Below are positions 1-7,808 of a stretch of DNA of 64,000 nt, one piece after another. This DNA comes from Clostridiales bacterium. Its GTDB lineage: Bacteria; Bacillota; Clostridia; Christensenellales; Aristaeellaceae. The translations under genes were made by a program, and so were the position numbers. The notes under the pieces were generated by a model. The model saw nothing but the letters and a program-made list of their open reading frames with translations, was not told the origin of the DNA and did not search any database. The stretch's first letter is position 1. Every line of letters starts with the position of its first letter. The stretch is taken from positions 27,428 through 91,427 of the forward strand of contig SFNY01000024.1 of the NCBI GenBank assembly GCA_004554085.1, given 5' to 3'.

Positions 1-22
1 ATCTATGGAGGGGAAAGTTCAA

Positions 23-1220
23 ATGAAAAAGGTTCTTGCACTGGTCCTGGCTGCCGTCCTGATGCTGTGCGCATCCGCGATGGCCGAAGTTTCCGTTTCC
101 ACCACCGCTGCCGAGCTCGAGCTCACCGGCGATCCCGCCGCCCTGAAGGTTGGCGTGATCCTCGTCGGCGACGAGAACGAGGGCTACACCTACGCGCACA
201 TCGAGGGCATCCAGAAGGCCGCCGAGGCTCTGGGCGTTCCCGCTGAGAACATCATCTGGAAGTACTCCGTCGCTGAGGACGCCACCTGCTACGACGCCGC
301 CGCCGACCTGGCCGATGCGGGCTGCAACGTGGTGTTCACCAACAGCTACGGCCATCAGACCTACTGCCAGCAGGCCGCTGCCGAGTTCCCGGAGGTGCAG
401 TTCGTCTCCATGACCGGCGATACCGCGAACCGCGCCGGCCTGGACAACTTCTCCAACGCCTTCACCAAGGTCTATGAGTCCCGCTACGTCTCCGGCGTGG
501 TCGCTGGCATGAAGATCGCCGAGCTGCTCGCCAACGAGGCCCTCTCCGCCGAGAACTTCGACGAGAACGGCAACGTCAAGGTTGGCTACGTCGGCGCCTA
601 TCCCTACGCCGAGGTCGTTTCCGGCTACACCGCCTTCTTCCTGGGCATCCAGTCCGTCGTCGAGAACGTCGTCATGGACGTGACCTACACCAACTCCTGG
701 TTCGACATCACCGCCGAGGCCGAGGCTGCCAACGCCCTGATGTCCAGCGGCTGCGTCATCATCGGCCAGCACGCCGACTCCACCGGTGCTCCCTCCGCAG
801 TGCAGGCTGCTCTGGACGCGGGCAAGGTTGCCTACTCCATCGGCTACAACGTTGACATGCTGGCAGTTGCGCCGCAGGCTGCGCTGACCTCCGCCACCAA
901 CTATCGCCCGCAACTGGTCTGCCGGCTACGCCGAGGGCGCCGTTGCCATCACCGCGCTGGGCGAGTCCTGCGCTGAAGGCACTGCCGAGAAGGTCGCCGA
1001 GGTTGAGGCTGCCCTGAAGGACGGCTCCCTGAAGGTCTTTGACATCACCAAGTTCACCGTGGGCGGCGAGACCGTGAATTCCACCTTCGCCACCGATACC
1101 GACGGCGACTTCGTGTACGATACCGACGAAGCCATCATCGACGGCGCATACTGCGAGTCCTACTATCAGTCCGCTCCGTCCTTCGCGCTGCGCATCGACG
1201 GCATCACCGAGCTGAACTAA
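23..1220 (+). pseudogene. BMP/PnrA-family ABC importer substrate-binding protein, frame-disrupted
   Basis: Extracytoplasmic binding protein of the basic membrane protein (BMP/PnrA) family, which delivers purine nucleosides or related ligands to the ABC transporter encoded just downstream. I start at ATG 23 because the strong Shine-Dalgarno GGAGGGG lies at 8-13, inside the longer frame that begins at ATG 5. A signal peptide ends near AMA-E; the Cys at residue 16 has Leu at -1, so a lipoprotein lipobox is doubtful. Family-typical stretches such as GVILVGDENEGYTYAH, SGVVAGM and YNVDMLAVAPQA are present. The frame breaks at about 901-912: the first frame ends out of register at 976, and the normal C-terminus resumes as NWSAGYAEGAV and runs to the TAA at 1218-1220. 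About 10 extra bases relative to an intact N-N-W join would explain it. Real mutation or assembly error cannot be told apart here. Confidence 0.85.
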
Positions 1221-1238
1221 GTCTCGATCCGTACTCCG

Positions 1239-1268
1239 AAGGGAAGCTCATCCACTTGAGCTTCCCTT
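1239..1268 (+). terminator. Intercistronic hairpin after the BMP gene
   Basis: A perfect 12-bp inverted repeat (AAGGGAAGCTCA / TGAGCTTCCCTT) with a 6-nt loop and only a short T run. Its place between a binding-protein gene and its ATPase fits partial termination or mRNA stabilisation that raises the level of binding protein. Confidence 0.6.
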
Positions 1269-1340
1269 TGACTGTCAAAGGAAGGAACGCAAATCCAGCT
1301 GCGCCGCGCCGCAGACGAACAACGAAAGGGTGACCTGAAT

Positions 1341-2879
1341 TTGGAATCCAACGTTGCAATCCGCATGACAAACATCACAAAGACGTTTGGCTCGGTGGTT
1401 GCGAATCATAAGGTCAGCATGGACATCCGCCGGGGCGAGATTCTGTCGCTGCTGGGCGAGAACGGCAGCGGCAAGACCACGCTGATGAACATGCTCTCGG
1501 GCATCTACTATCCCGACGCCGGACAGATTTTCGTGGATGGCCGCGAGGTCTCCATCCGTTCGCCCAAGGACGCCTTCGATCTGGGAATCGGCATGATTCA
1601 CCAGCACTTCAAACTGGTGGACGTGTTCACCGCTGCGGAGAACGTGATCCTGGGTCTGCCGGAGCAGGGCCGCATCAATCGCAAGGCCATCGCCCAGAAG
1701 GTGCAGGCCATCTGCGACCGCTACGGCTTCGACATCGATCCCAACCAGAAGGTCTACGACATGACGGTCTCCCAGAAGCAGACGCTGGAAATCGTGAAGG
1801 TGCTCTATCGCGGCGCAAACGTGCTGATCCTGGACGAGCCCACCGCGGTGCTCACCCCCCAGGAGACCGAGAAGCTGTTTGCCGTCATCCGCAACATGAA
1901 GGCGGACGGCAAGGCCATCGTCATCATCACCCACAAGCTGCACGAGGTGCTGGCGGTGTCCGACCGTGTGGCCATCGTGCGCAAGGGCGAGTATGTGGGC
2001 GACGTGCCCACCGCCGAGGCCACGGAGCTGTCCCTGACCGAGATGATGGTGGGCAAGAAGGTCGCGCTGAACATCGACCGCCCCGAGCCCGTGGATCCCC
2101 AGCTGCGCCTGTCCGTGCGCAAGCTGAACTGCTTCAACAAGGAGGGCGTTCAGGTGCTGCACGACGTAAACTTCGACGTCTACAGCGGCGAGATTCTGGG
2201 CATCGCCGGCATCTCCGGCTGCGGCCAGAAGGAGCTGCTGGAGTCCATCGCCGGACTTCAGCCGGACGAGGGTGGCACCAGCATCGAATACTTCCCCCGG
2301 GAGGGCGGCAGCGTCCAGCTGAAGAACTGCACGCCCCGCCAGATTCGCGACCACGGCATCGCGCTGTCCTTCGTGCCGGAGGATCGCCTGGGCATGGGCC
2401 TGGTGAGCAGCATGGGCATGGCGGACAACATGATGCTCAAGGATTACAACAACGGCCACTCCTTCTTCACCGACCGCCGCAGGCCCCGCAAGCTGGCGGC
2501 GCGCATCAAGGAGGATCTGGACGTGCAGACGCCCGACCTGATCACCCCGGTGAGCAAGCTCTCCGGCGGCAACGTGCAGAAGGTGCTGGTGGGCCGCGAG
2601 ATCGCAGCGTCGCCCACGGTGCTGATGACAGCTTACGCCGTGCGCGGCCTGGACATCAACACCTCCTACACCATCTATCGCCTGCTCAACGAGCAGAAGA
2701 AGAAGGGCGTGGCGGTCATTTACGTCGGCGAGGATCTGGACGTGCTGATGGAGCTCTGCGACCGCATCATGGTGATGTGCTCCGGCCACGTCAATGGCAT
2801 ACTGGACGGCCGCACCGCCACCAAGGAGGAGGTCGGCCTGCGCATGACGCAGCTGAAAGGGAAGGGTGACGCAGAATGA
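1341..2879 (+). CDS. BMP-type nucleoside ABC transporter ATP-binding protein (two nucleotide-binding domains)
   Basis: Cytoplasmic ATPase of the nucleoside importer, 512 aa, with two fused ABC domains as in the NupA/YufO and sugar-importer class. Domain 1 has Walker A GENGSGKTT (about residue 39), a degenerate signature (TVSQKQTLEIVK) and Walker B VLILDEPTAV. Domain 2 has a degenerate Walker A (GISGCGQKELL), a good signature LSGGNVQKVLVG and an altered Walker B ending TAYAVRGLD. The start is TTG at 1341 behind GAAAGGG; the next in-frame Met is ATG 1365. The stop overlaps the ATG of the permease gene (ATGA), which shows translational coupling. Confidence 0.9.
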   Translation: MESNVAIRMTNITKTFGSVVANHKVSMDIRRGEILSLLGENGSGKTTLMNMLSGIYYPDAGQIFVDGREVSIRSPKDAFDLGIGMIHQHFKLVDVFTAAENVILGLPEQGRINRKAIAQKVQAICDRYGFDIDPNQKVYDMTVSQKQTLEIVKVLYRGANVLILDEPTAVLTPQETEKLFAVIRNMKADGKAIVIITHKLHEVLAVSDRVAIVRKGEYVGDVPTAEATELSLTEMMVGKKVALNIDRPEPVDPQLRLSVRKLNCFNKEGVQVLHDVNFDVYSGEILGIAGISGCGQKELLESIAGLQPDEGGTSIEYFPREGGSVQLKNCTPRQIRDHGIALSFVPEDRLGMGLVSSMGMADNMMLKDYNNGHSFFTDRRRPRKLAARIKEDLDVQTPDLITPVSKLSGGNVQKVLVGREIAASPTVLMTAYAVRGLDINTSYTIYRLLNEQKKKGVAVIYVGEDLDVLMELCDRIMVMCSGHVNGILDGRTATKEEVGLRMTQLKGKGDAE

Positions 2880-3982
2880 ATCATTCCGAAAACAAGGCGG
2901 TTCGCGAGCCCTTCGTGCGCATCGCCAAGCGCAACAGCATCTACTGGACGAAGGCCGTGATGATCCGCGTGCTGGCCATCATTGCCGCGCTGGTGGTGGA
3001 TGCGCTGATCATCTACTTCGTCACGAAGCTCAATCCGATCAAGGTCTACGTCACCATGTTCGAGGGCGCGTTCGGCACCAAGCGCCGCATCTGGATCACC
3101 GTGCGCGAGATCATGATGCTGCTGTGCATCGCCGTGGGTCTTGCGCCCGCGTTCAAGATGCGCTTCTGGAACGTAGGTGCGGAGGGCCAGATTCTGGTGG
3201 GTGGCATCGCCACTGCGGCGTGCATGATCTACCTGAACAGCCTGCCCACGCCCCTGCTGCTGCTGGTGATGTTCATCGCCAGCGCGATTGCCGGAGCGAT
3301 CTGGGGCCTGATTCCCGCCATCTTCAAGGCTAAGTGGGACACCAACGAGACGCTGTTCACGCTGATGATGAACTACGTGGCCATCCAGCTCACCTCCTTC
3401 ATGGTGGCCCTGTGGGAGAACCCCTTCGGCTCCAACAGCGTGGGCGTGATCAACCAGAGCACCCAGGCGGGCTGGTTCCCGAAGCTCTTCGGCCAGACCT
3501 ACATGCTCAACGTGATCCTGGTCATGGCTCTCACCATCGGCATGTTCTACTACCTCAAGCTCAGCAAGCAGGGCTATGAGATCGCGGTGGTGGGCGAGTC
3601 CCGCAACACGGCGCGCTACGCGGGCATCAGTGTCAGGCGCGTCATCATTCGCACCATGCTGATCTCCGGCGCGGTCTGCGGCATCGCGGGCATGGTGGGC
3701 GTCGCGGGTGCAGACCACACCATCTCTGTCAACACCGCTGGCGGACGCGGGTTCACGGCGATCATCGTCGCCTGGATGGCCAAGTTCAACACCATCACCA
3801 TGATCCTGATCACCACGCTGCTGGTGTTCCTGGATCGCGGCGCGGTGGAGATCGCCTCCATGTACAACCTGAACGAGTACGCCTCCGAGATGATCATGGG
3901 CGTGATTCTGTTCTTCCTGCTGGGCTGCGAGTTCTTCATCAACTACAAGCTGATCTTCAGAACGCACAAGGAGGGCAAATAA
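2876..3982 (+). CDS. Nucleoside ABC transporter permease, subunit 1
   Basis: Integral membrane permease of the BMP-type importer (branched-chain/ribose permease superfamily, NupB/YufP-like), 368 aa. About ten hydrophobic segments follow a basic N-terminal tail. Family hallmarks are NVGAEGQILVGG near residue 100, DTNETLFTLMMNYVA and the cytoplasmic loop AVVGESRNTARYAGI, the EAA-like coupling loop. It overlaps the upstream ATPase by 4 bp and abuts the next permease with no gap, so the two permeases are made together and probably form the heterodimeric channel. Confidence 0.9.
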   Translation: MNHSENKAVREPFVRIAKRNSIYWTKAVMIRVLAIIAALVVDALIIYFVTKLNPIKVYVTMFEGAFGTKRRIWITVREIMMLLCIAVGLAPAFKMRFWNVGAEGQILVGGIATAACMIYLNSLPTPLLLLVMFIASAIAGAIWGLIPAIFKAKWDTNETLFTLMMNYVAIQLTSFMVALWENPFGSNSVGVINQSTQAGWFPKLFGQTYMLNVILVMALTIGMFYYLKLSKQGYEIAVVGESRNTARYAGISVRRVIIRTMLISGAVCGIAGMVGVAGADHTISVNTAGGRGFTAIIVAWMAKFNTITMILITTLLVFLDRGAVEIASMYNLNEYASEMIMGVILFFLLGCEFFINYKLIFRTHKEGK

Positions 3983-4966
3983 ATGGATTCGTTTGTTTCT
4001 CTCATTCAGGCGGCCGTGGTCTTCGGCACGGTCATCATGTTCGGCGCGGTGGGCGAGACACTCACCGAGAAGTCGGGCAATCTGAACCTGGGCGTTCCGG
4101 GCATCATGTATCTGGGCGCCATCGCCAGCCTCACCAGCACCTTCTTCTATGAGAATGCCGTGGAGAACCCCAGCATGATCGTCTGCGTGATCATCGCGCT
4201 GGTGTGCGGCGTGGCCGCCTCCATGCTGGGCGGCCTGGTGTACAGCTTCCTCACCATCACCCTGCGCGCCAATCAGAACGTGTCCGGTCTGGCACTGTCC
4301 ATCTTCGGCAGCGGCGTGGCGAACTTCTTCGGCGGCTCGCTGAACAAGCTGGCCGGCGGCGTGGGCCAGATTTCTGTGGCGACCACCAGCGCGGCCTTCC
4401 GCATGCAGATTCCCGTGCTGTCGAAGCTGGGTATTGTGGGCAAGATCTTCTTCTCCTACGGCTTCATGATGTATCTGGCGATCGTCATCGCCATCGTGAT
4501 GCAGTACTTCCTCAGCCGCAGCCGCGCGGGCCTGAATCTGCGCGCCGTGGGCGAGAACCCCGCTACTGCAGACGCTGCGGGCATCAACGTGGTGCGCAAC
4601 AAGTACCTGGCCACCTGCATCGGTGCGGGCATCTCCGGCCTCGGCGGCATCTACTACGTCATGGACTACATCAAGGGCACCTGGGCGAACGACGGCTCCA
4701 TCGAGAAGCTGGGCTGGCTGGCCGTAGCGCTGGTCATCTTCACCCGCTGGAAGCCGAAGAACGCCATCTGGGGCTCCTACCTGTTCGGCCTGATGTACTG
4801 GTTGTACTTCTACATCGCCGGATTGACCCGCTCCAGCCAGGAGCTGTTCAAGATGCTGCCCTACGTGGTCACGATCATCGTGTTGATTCTGGTCAGCATG
4901 CGCAAAAAGCGCGAGGATCAGCCGCCCCAGAGCCTGGGCCTGGCCTACTTCCGCGAGGAGCGCTGA
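3983..4966 (+). CDS. Nucleoside ABC transporter permease, subunit 2
   Basis: Second membrane subunit (NupC/YufQ-like), 327 aa, starting at the ATG directly after the TAA of subunit 1. It has about nine membrane spans. The N-terminal GETLTEKSGNLNLGVPGIM and the loop RAVGENPATADAAGINV are characteristic of this subunit and pair with the coupling loop of subunit 1. It is the last gene of the importer operon and is followed by a strong hairpin. No purine-salvage gene sits beside it, so the exact ligand (nucleoside or other BMP ligand) stays open. Confidence 0.9.
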   Translation: MDSFVSLIQAAVVFGTVIMFGAVGETLTEKSGNLNLGVPGIMYLGAIASLTSTFFYENAVENPSMIVCVIIALVCGVAASMLGGLVYSFLTITLRANQNVSGLALSIFGSGVANFFGGSLNKLAGGVGQISVATTSAAFRMQIPVLSKLGIVGKIFFSYGFMMYLAIVIAIVMQYFLSRSRAGLNLRAVGENPATADAAGINVVRNKYLATCIGAGISGLGGIYYVMDYIKGTWANDGSIEKLGWLAVALVIFTRWKPKNAIWGSYLFGLMYWLYFYIAGLTRSSQELFKMLPYVVTIIVLILVSMRKKREDQPPQSLGLAYFREER

Positions 4967-4986
4967 TTGCATCCCCAAAAAAGCTT

Positions 4987-5013
4987 CGCCCCCGGACGCT
5001 GCGTCCAGGGGCG
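4987..5013. terminator. Bidirectional terminator between the nucleoside importer and the FTR-like gene
   Basis: Convergent genes flank a 12-bp stem with one mismatch (CGCCCCCGGACG at 4987-4998, CGTCCAGGGGCG at 5002-5013). On the minus strand the stem is followed by AAGCTTTTTT, a good U-tract; on the plus strand by ATTTCTGT. Confidence 0.75.
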
Positions 5014-5027
5014 ATTTCTGTGTCGGC

Positions 5028-5225
5028 TCACTTCTCCTTGTAGTACAGCAGGCAGTGGCAGTAGCCCTCGAAGTCGGGATCCTTGATCTGCTCCCGGAAC
5101 TCCTTGCACATGCACTTGTTCTCCTCGCTGCGCTCCAGGCGGCAGGGGCAGTAGCCGCCGGTGCGCGCAAGGCCTTCCTTCACGGAGTCCACAATCTCCT
5201 GATTTTCATTGAAGCGAATCTTCAT
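5028..5225 (-). CDS. Small Fe-S/thiol protein related to the ferredoxin-thioredoxin reductase catalytic subunit
   Basis: A 65-residue protein whose Cys pattern, GYCPCR then KCMCKEF then GYCHCLLY, is the CPC...CxC...CHC signature of the FTR catalytic chain family (a 4Fe-4S cluster beside a redox-active disulfide). The spacing is short and the protein is smaller than plant-type FTR. I start at ATG 5225 because AAAGGAG lies just upstream; a longer frame to 5255 has no ribosome site. No FTR variable chain or thioredoxin gene is adjacent. It may act as a stand-alone thiol-redox or Fe-S protein; family assignment is good, role uncertain. Confidence 0.7.
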   Translation of the reverse strand: MKIRFNENQEIVDSVKEGLARTGGYCPCRLERSEENKCMCKEFREQIKDPDFEGYCHCLLYYKEK

Positions 5226-5257
5226 GGATGCTTCTCCTTTCATGCGGTGCAACAAAA

Positions 5258-5881
5258 GCCGGCCTTTGAGGTCGGCTCAGACCACTGATAAAGCCTACAA
5301 ACGCAGAAATCCCATCCGAAAGAAAAAGTTGGGATTTCCGCTTACTACGTCAGCTGCAACTGCAAAAAGGTTGGAATCCCTTTAGGATTCCAAGTTCCCG
5401 ATTTCATCGGGAACTGCCGACGGCCGAATCAGAGATTCGGGCGCGGCACCGCGCGGTCACTTACGTTTACGCACCGGCCGCACTGCAATGGGTTGCAGCG
5501 GCCGGCAGCGCGCCGAGGGAATTGAAAATTCCCCGGCGGCTGGTCGCGCTTGCCTAAAGCAGTCGCTCCATGCAAAGCATGTAGCGACCTGCCCACTGCG
5601 ATTCTCTGAATCCATCACCGCAGATGCGGGGACGGGTGCATAAAGCGCAGTAGCGCGACTGCTATCTATGTAAGCTCCCTTATTTGCAGTCGTGCTTCCT
5701 TGTCTTGAACGCACCGAAACCGTAGCGCTTGCGCGCAGGTTTCGGCAGCGCCGGGCAGGAATCCGGAGGATTCGCCCGGGCTGGTCGCGGCTCCTTCGGA
5801 GACGTGACTGCTGCCAGGCGATCTCAGCGTCTGCAAATCGTTGATAAACTCAACGATTTGAGCCGCCCCAATGGGGCGGCT
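5258..5881. repeat. Intergenic array of about 13 short-loop hairpins (no gene)
   Basis: No credible coding frame lies here. I count about 13 consecutive perfect or nearly perfect hairpins, many with 3-nt loops and several with a second outer stem: 5306-5338, 5371-5393, 5394-5414 (9 bp, loop TTC), 5424-5440 (7 bp, loop AGA), 5474-5505 (nested 7+6 bp), 5511-5538 (nested 5+7 bp, loop GAA), 5562-5588 (6+5 bp, loop AAA), 5596-5623, 5714-5745, 5751-5779 (6+6 bp, loop GGA), 5784-5808, 5834-5860 (11 bp) and 5861-5881. GGCTGGTCGCG occurs twice (about 5538 and 5779). The last hairpin is followed by TTTTG on the plus strand; on the minus strand 5258-5276 followed by TTTTGTT could end a transcript. CTCAGACCAC at 5276-5285 also occurs at the right end of the IS200 element (23286-23295). 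Function unknown. Confidence 0.6.
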
Positions 5882-5903
5882 TTTGTCGGATGTGGCGCGT
5901 AGA

Positions 5904-6437
5904 TCAATAGTTCTCGGCGCGAATCTCGAAGTAGCTCTGGGGATGGGCGCACACCGGGCAGATTTCCGGGGCCTCCTTGCCCATAACCAGATGACCGCAG
6001 TTGCGGCACTCCCAGATCTTCATCTCGCTCTTCTTGAACACTTCCTGCATCTCCACGTTGCTCAGCAGCTTGCGATAGCGCTCCTCGTGGCTCTTTTCGA
6101 TCGCGGCGACCATGCGGAACTTCGCTGCCAGCTCGGTGAAGCCCTCCTCTTCGGCCTCCTTGGCGAAGGTGGCATACATGTCGGTCCACTCGTAGTTCTC
6201 ACCCTCGGCGGCGGAGAGCAGGTTTGCGGCGGTGTCGCCCAGGCCGCCCAGGGCCTTGAACCACATCTTGGCGTGCTCTTTCTCGTTGTCGGCGGTCTTC
6301 TGGAAGATTGCGGCGATCTGCTCGTAGCCGGCCTTCTTTGCGACGCTTGCGAAATAGGTGTACTTGTTGCGGGCCTCGGACTCGCCGGAGAACGCGGTTC
6401 TCAAATTCTGTTCCGTCTTGCTGCCTTTCAGTTCCAT
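5904..6437 (-). CDS. rbr: Rubrerythrin
   Basis: Cytoplasmic non-haem diiron peroxidase (177 aa) that reduces H2O2 with electrons from rubredoxin or ferredoxin, typical of strict anaerobes. The N-terminal four-helix ferritin-like domain carries the diiron ligands in GESEARNKY, DNEKEHAKMW and IEKSHEERY. The C-terminal rubredoxin-like knuckle has CRNCGH and CPVCAHP. A consensus SigA promoter and AGGAGGT ribosome site precede it. The imperfect dyad GTATA-AA-TATAC just upstream of the ribosome site (6453-6464) might be an operator, but that is weak. Confidence 0.95.
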   Translation of the reverse strand: MELKGSKTEQNLRTAFSGESEARNKYTYFASVAKKAGYEQIAAIFQKTADNEKEHAKMWFKALGGLGDTAANLLSAAEGENYEWTDMYATFAKEAEEEGFTELAAKFRMVAAIEKSHEERYRKLLSNVEMQEVFKKSEMKIWECRNCGHLVMGKEAPEICPVCAHPQSYFEIRAENY

Positions 6438-6495
6438 AATATCAACCTCCTAGTATAAATATACCCCATACAATTCTGATTCAATCTCCATCCGA

Positions 6496-6524
6496 ATTAT
6501 AATAGAAAATTTTACAACTGTCAA
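6496..6524 (-). promoter_or_regulatory. SigA promoter of rubrerythrin
   Basis: On the minus strand TTGACA (6519-6524) and TATAAT (6496-6501) are both perfect and 17 bp apart, about 60 bp upstream of the rbr start. Such an ideal promoter predicts strong expression. Confidence 0.85.
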
Positions 6525-6552
6525 GCCGCGCACAGTTTTTCCCCGCCGACGG

Positions 6553-6581
6553 TTGAAATGGGCGGCTCAAACGGGTATAAT
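6553..6581 (+). promoter_or_regulatory. SigA promoter of the amidohydrolase gene
   Basis: TTGAAA (6553-6558), a 17-bp spacer and TATAAT (6576-6581), 34 bp upstream of the start codon. It diverges from the rbr promoter, whose -35 lies 28 bp away. Confidence 0.8.
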
Positions 6582-6615
6582 GATATGAGATTTGAGGCAC
6601 AAAGAAGGGAAAAAC

Positions 6616-7479
6616 ATGTTCGGCGATTGCCACATTCACATGATCCTGGACGGCGTGTACTATCGCGCCGCCATCGACGCCCAGAAGGAGCGGGTGGACG
6701 AGGCCCTGGTGCGCGCGCGTCTGGATTCCTACCGGGCGGCGGGAATCCATTTCCTGCGCGACGGCGGCGACGCCTGGGGTGTGGGCAGCTTCGCGGCGAG
6801 GATCGCCGGGGAGTACGGCATCGACTACCGCACGCCCGCCTTTCCCATCCATCGGAAGGGCCGATATGGCGGTTTCATCGGAAAGGGCTATGAAACGCTG
6901 AAGGAATATGCGACCCTGGTCGGTTTGGCGCGCAAGCAGGGCGCGGACTTCATCAAAATCATGATCTCCGGCCTGATGGACTTCGATTGCTACGGCAGAA
7001 TCACCAGCGAACCCCTCGATCCAGCGGAAATTCGTGAGCTGATCCGCATCGCCCATGAAGAAGGATTCGCGGTGATGGCCCACGCCAACGGCGCGGACAC
7101 GGTGAAGGCGGCAGTGGAGGCCGGCGTGGATTCCATCGAGCACGGCGCGTATCTGGACGATGAGGCGGTGCGGATGCTGGCGCAGAGCGATACAATCTGG
7201 GTGCCCACGCTGGTGACCATCGGCAACCTCATCGGCGAGGGCCGCTATCCCGACGGGGTGCTCCGACCGCTGCTGCGCCTGCAGATGGACAACGTGGCCG
7301 AGTGCGCGCGCCTGGGCGGCAAGATCGCCCTGGGGAGCGATGCGGGCGCGTACCGGGTGTTCCACACACAGGGCGCATTGGACGAATATGGCTATCTGAA
7401 GCGCGCGATCGGCACGGAAACCGACCGGATTCTGGAATGTGGCGAAAATTTGATCAAAAATCGATTTAAAATAGACTGA
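6616..7479 (+). CDS. Metal-dependent amidohydrolase family protein
   Basis: A 287-aa TIM-barrel hydrolase of the amidohydrolase superfamily. The metal-site residues are in place: HIH near the N-terminus, the Lys in FIKIMISG (candidate bridging Lys), His in MAHANG, His in SIEHGAYL and Asp in LGSDAGA. I start at ATG 6616 because GAAGGG sits 8 bases upstream; an in-frame ATG at 6592 has no ribosome site. It is shorter than imidazolonepropionase-type relatives (about 400 aa) because it lacks the small N-terminal beta-sandwich. The substrate cannot be told. It is monocistronic with its own promoter. Confidence 0.8.
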   Translation: MFGDCHIHMILDGVYYRAAIDAQKERVDEALVRARLDSYRAAGIHFLRDGGDAWGVGSFAARIAGEYGIDYRTPAFPIHRKGRYGGFIGKGYETLKEYATLVGLARKQGADFIKIMISGLMDFDCYGRITSEPLDPAEIRELIRIAHEEGFAVMAHANGADTVKAAVEAGVDSIEHGAYLDDEAVRMLAQSDTIWVPTLVTIGNLIGEGRYPDGVLRPLLRLQMDNVAECARLGGKIALGSDAGAYRVFHTQGALDEYGYLKRAIGTETDRILECGENLIKNRFKID

Positions 7480-7528
7480 AGTCAAGAAATGACAAACTGA
7501 AGTCGAAATTGACCGACCAAGGTCGGGA

Positions 7529-7771
7529 CTAGAATTCCCGCAGAACCAGCTCGGTCACGCCGGAATTTGCACCTACGATGCGCAGAACCCGGGGATGTCG
7601 GGCATACTCCGCGCGGACGAGCTCGCGCAGGGCGGTGCCGGAGTTGCAGCCGTGGATGACGCGGATGCGGTACACGCCCGCACCGGCTCGACGCAGCGCC
7701 GCGTCGATGGCGACGCGCGCCTGGTAGGCGTTTCGACCGTGCAGGTCAATTTCTAGGATGGATTCGTACAT
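7529..7771 (-). CDS. Small Smr-domain protein
   Basis: An 80-aa stand-alone Smr (small MutS-related) domain, a fold found in nucleases acting on DNA or RNA. DLHGRN near the N-terminus and IHGCNSGTALRELV are the two family motifs; the usual GxG loop is present as CNSG. The chosen ATG at 7771 follows GAGG on the minus strand; an upstream extension to 7903 overlaps the divergent dus gene and lacks homology. It starts 37 bp from the likely dus start and reads the other way. Confidence 0.75.
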   Translation of the reverse strand: MYESILEIDLHGRNAYQARVAIDAALRRAGAGVYRIRVIHGCNSGTALRELVRAEYARHPRVLRIVGANSGVTELVLREF

Positions 7772-7808
7772 GGAAGCCTCCAATCGGATCGGAGAGGGGA
7801 AAACAGAC

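Noticed and set aside
5..22. ATG at 5 as start of the BMP protein
   Set aside because: It would place the ribosome site GGAGGGG inside the coding region; ATG 23 has ideal spacing.
2720..5170. 816-codon open frame on the minus strand under the permease genes
   Set aside because: It is antisense to clear ABC permeases and its translation is a His/Arg/Ala/Gln-rich low-information string, the usual shadow of GC-rich codon usage.
5457..5714. 85-codon minus-strand frame in the 5 kb array
   Set aside because: Made of hairpin arms, no ribosome site and no recognisable protein features.
5258..5881. CRISPR array or tandem repeat array
   Set aside because: No repeat unit of constant sequence and no regular spacers; only the hairpin shape recurs.
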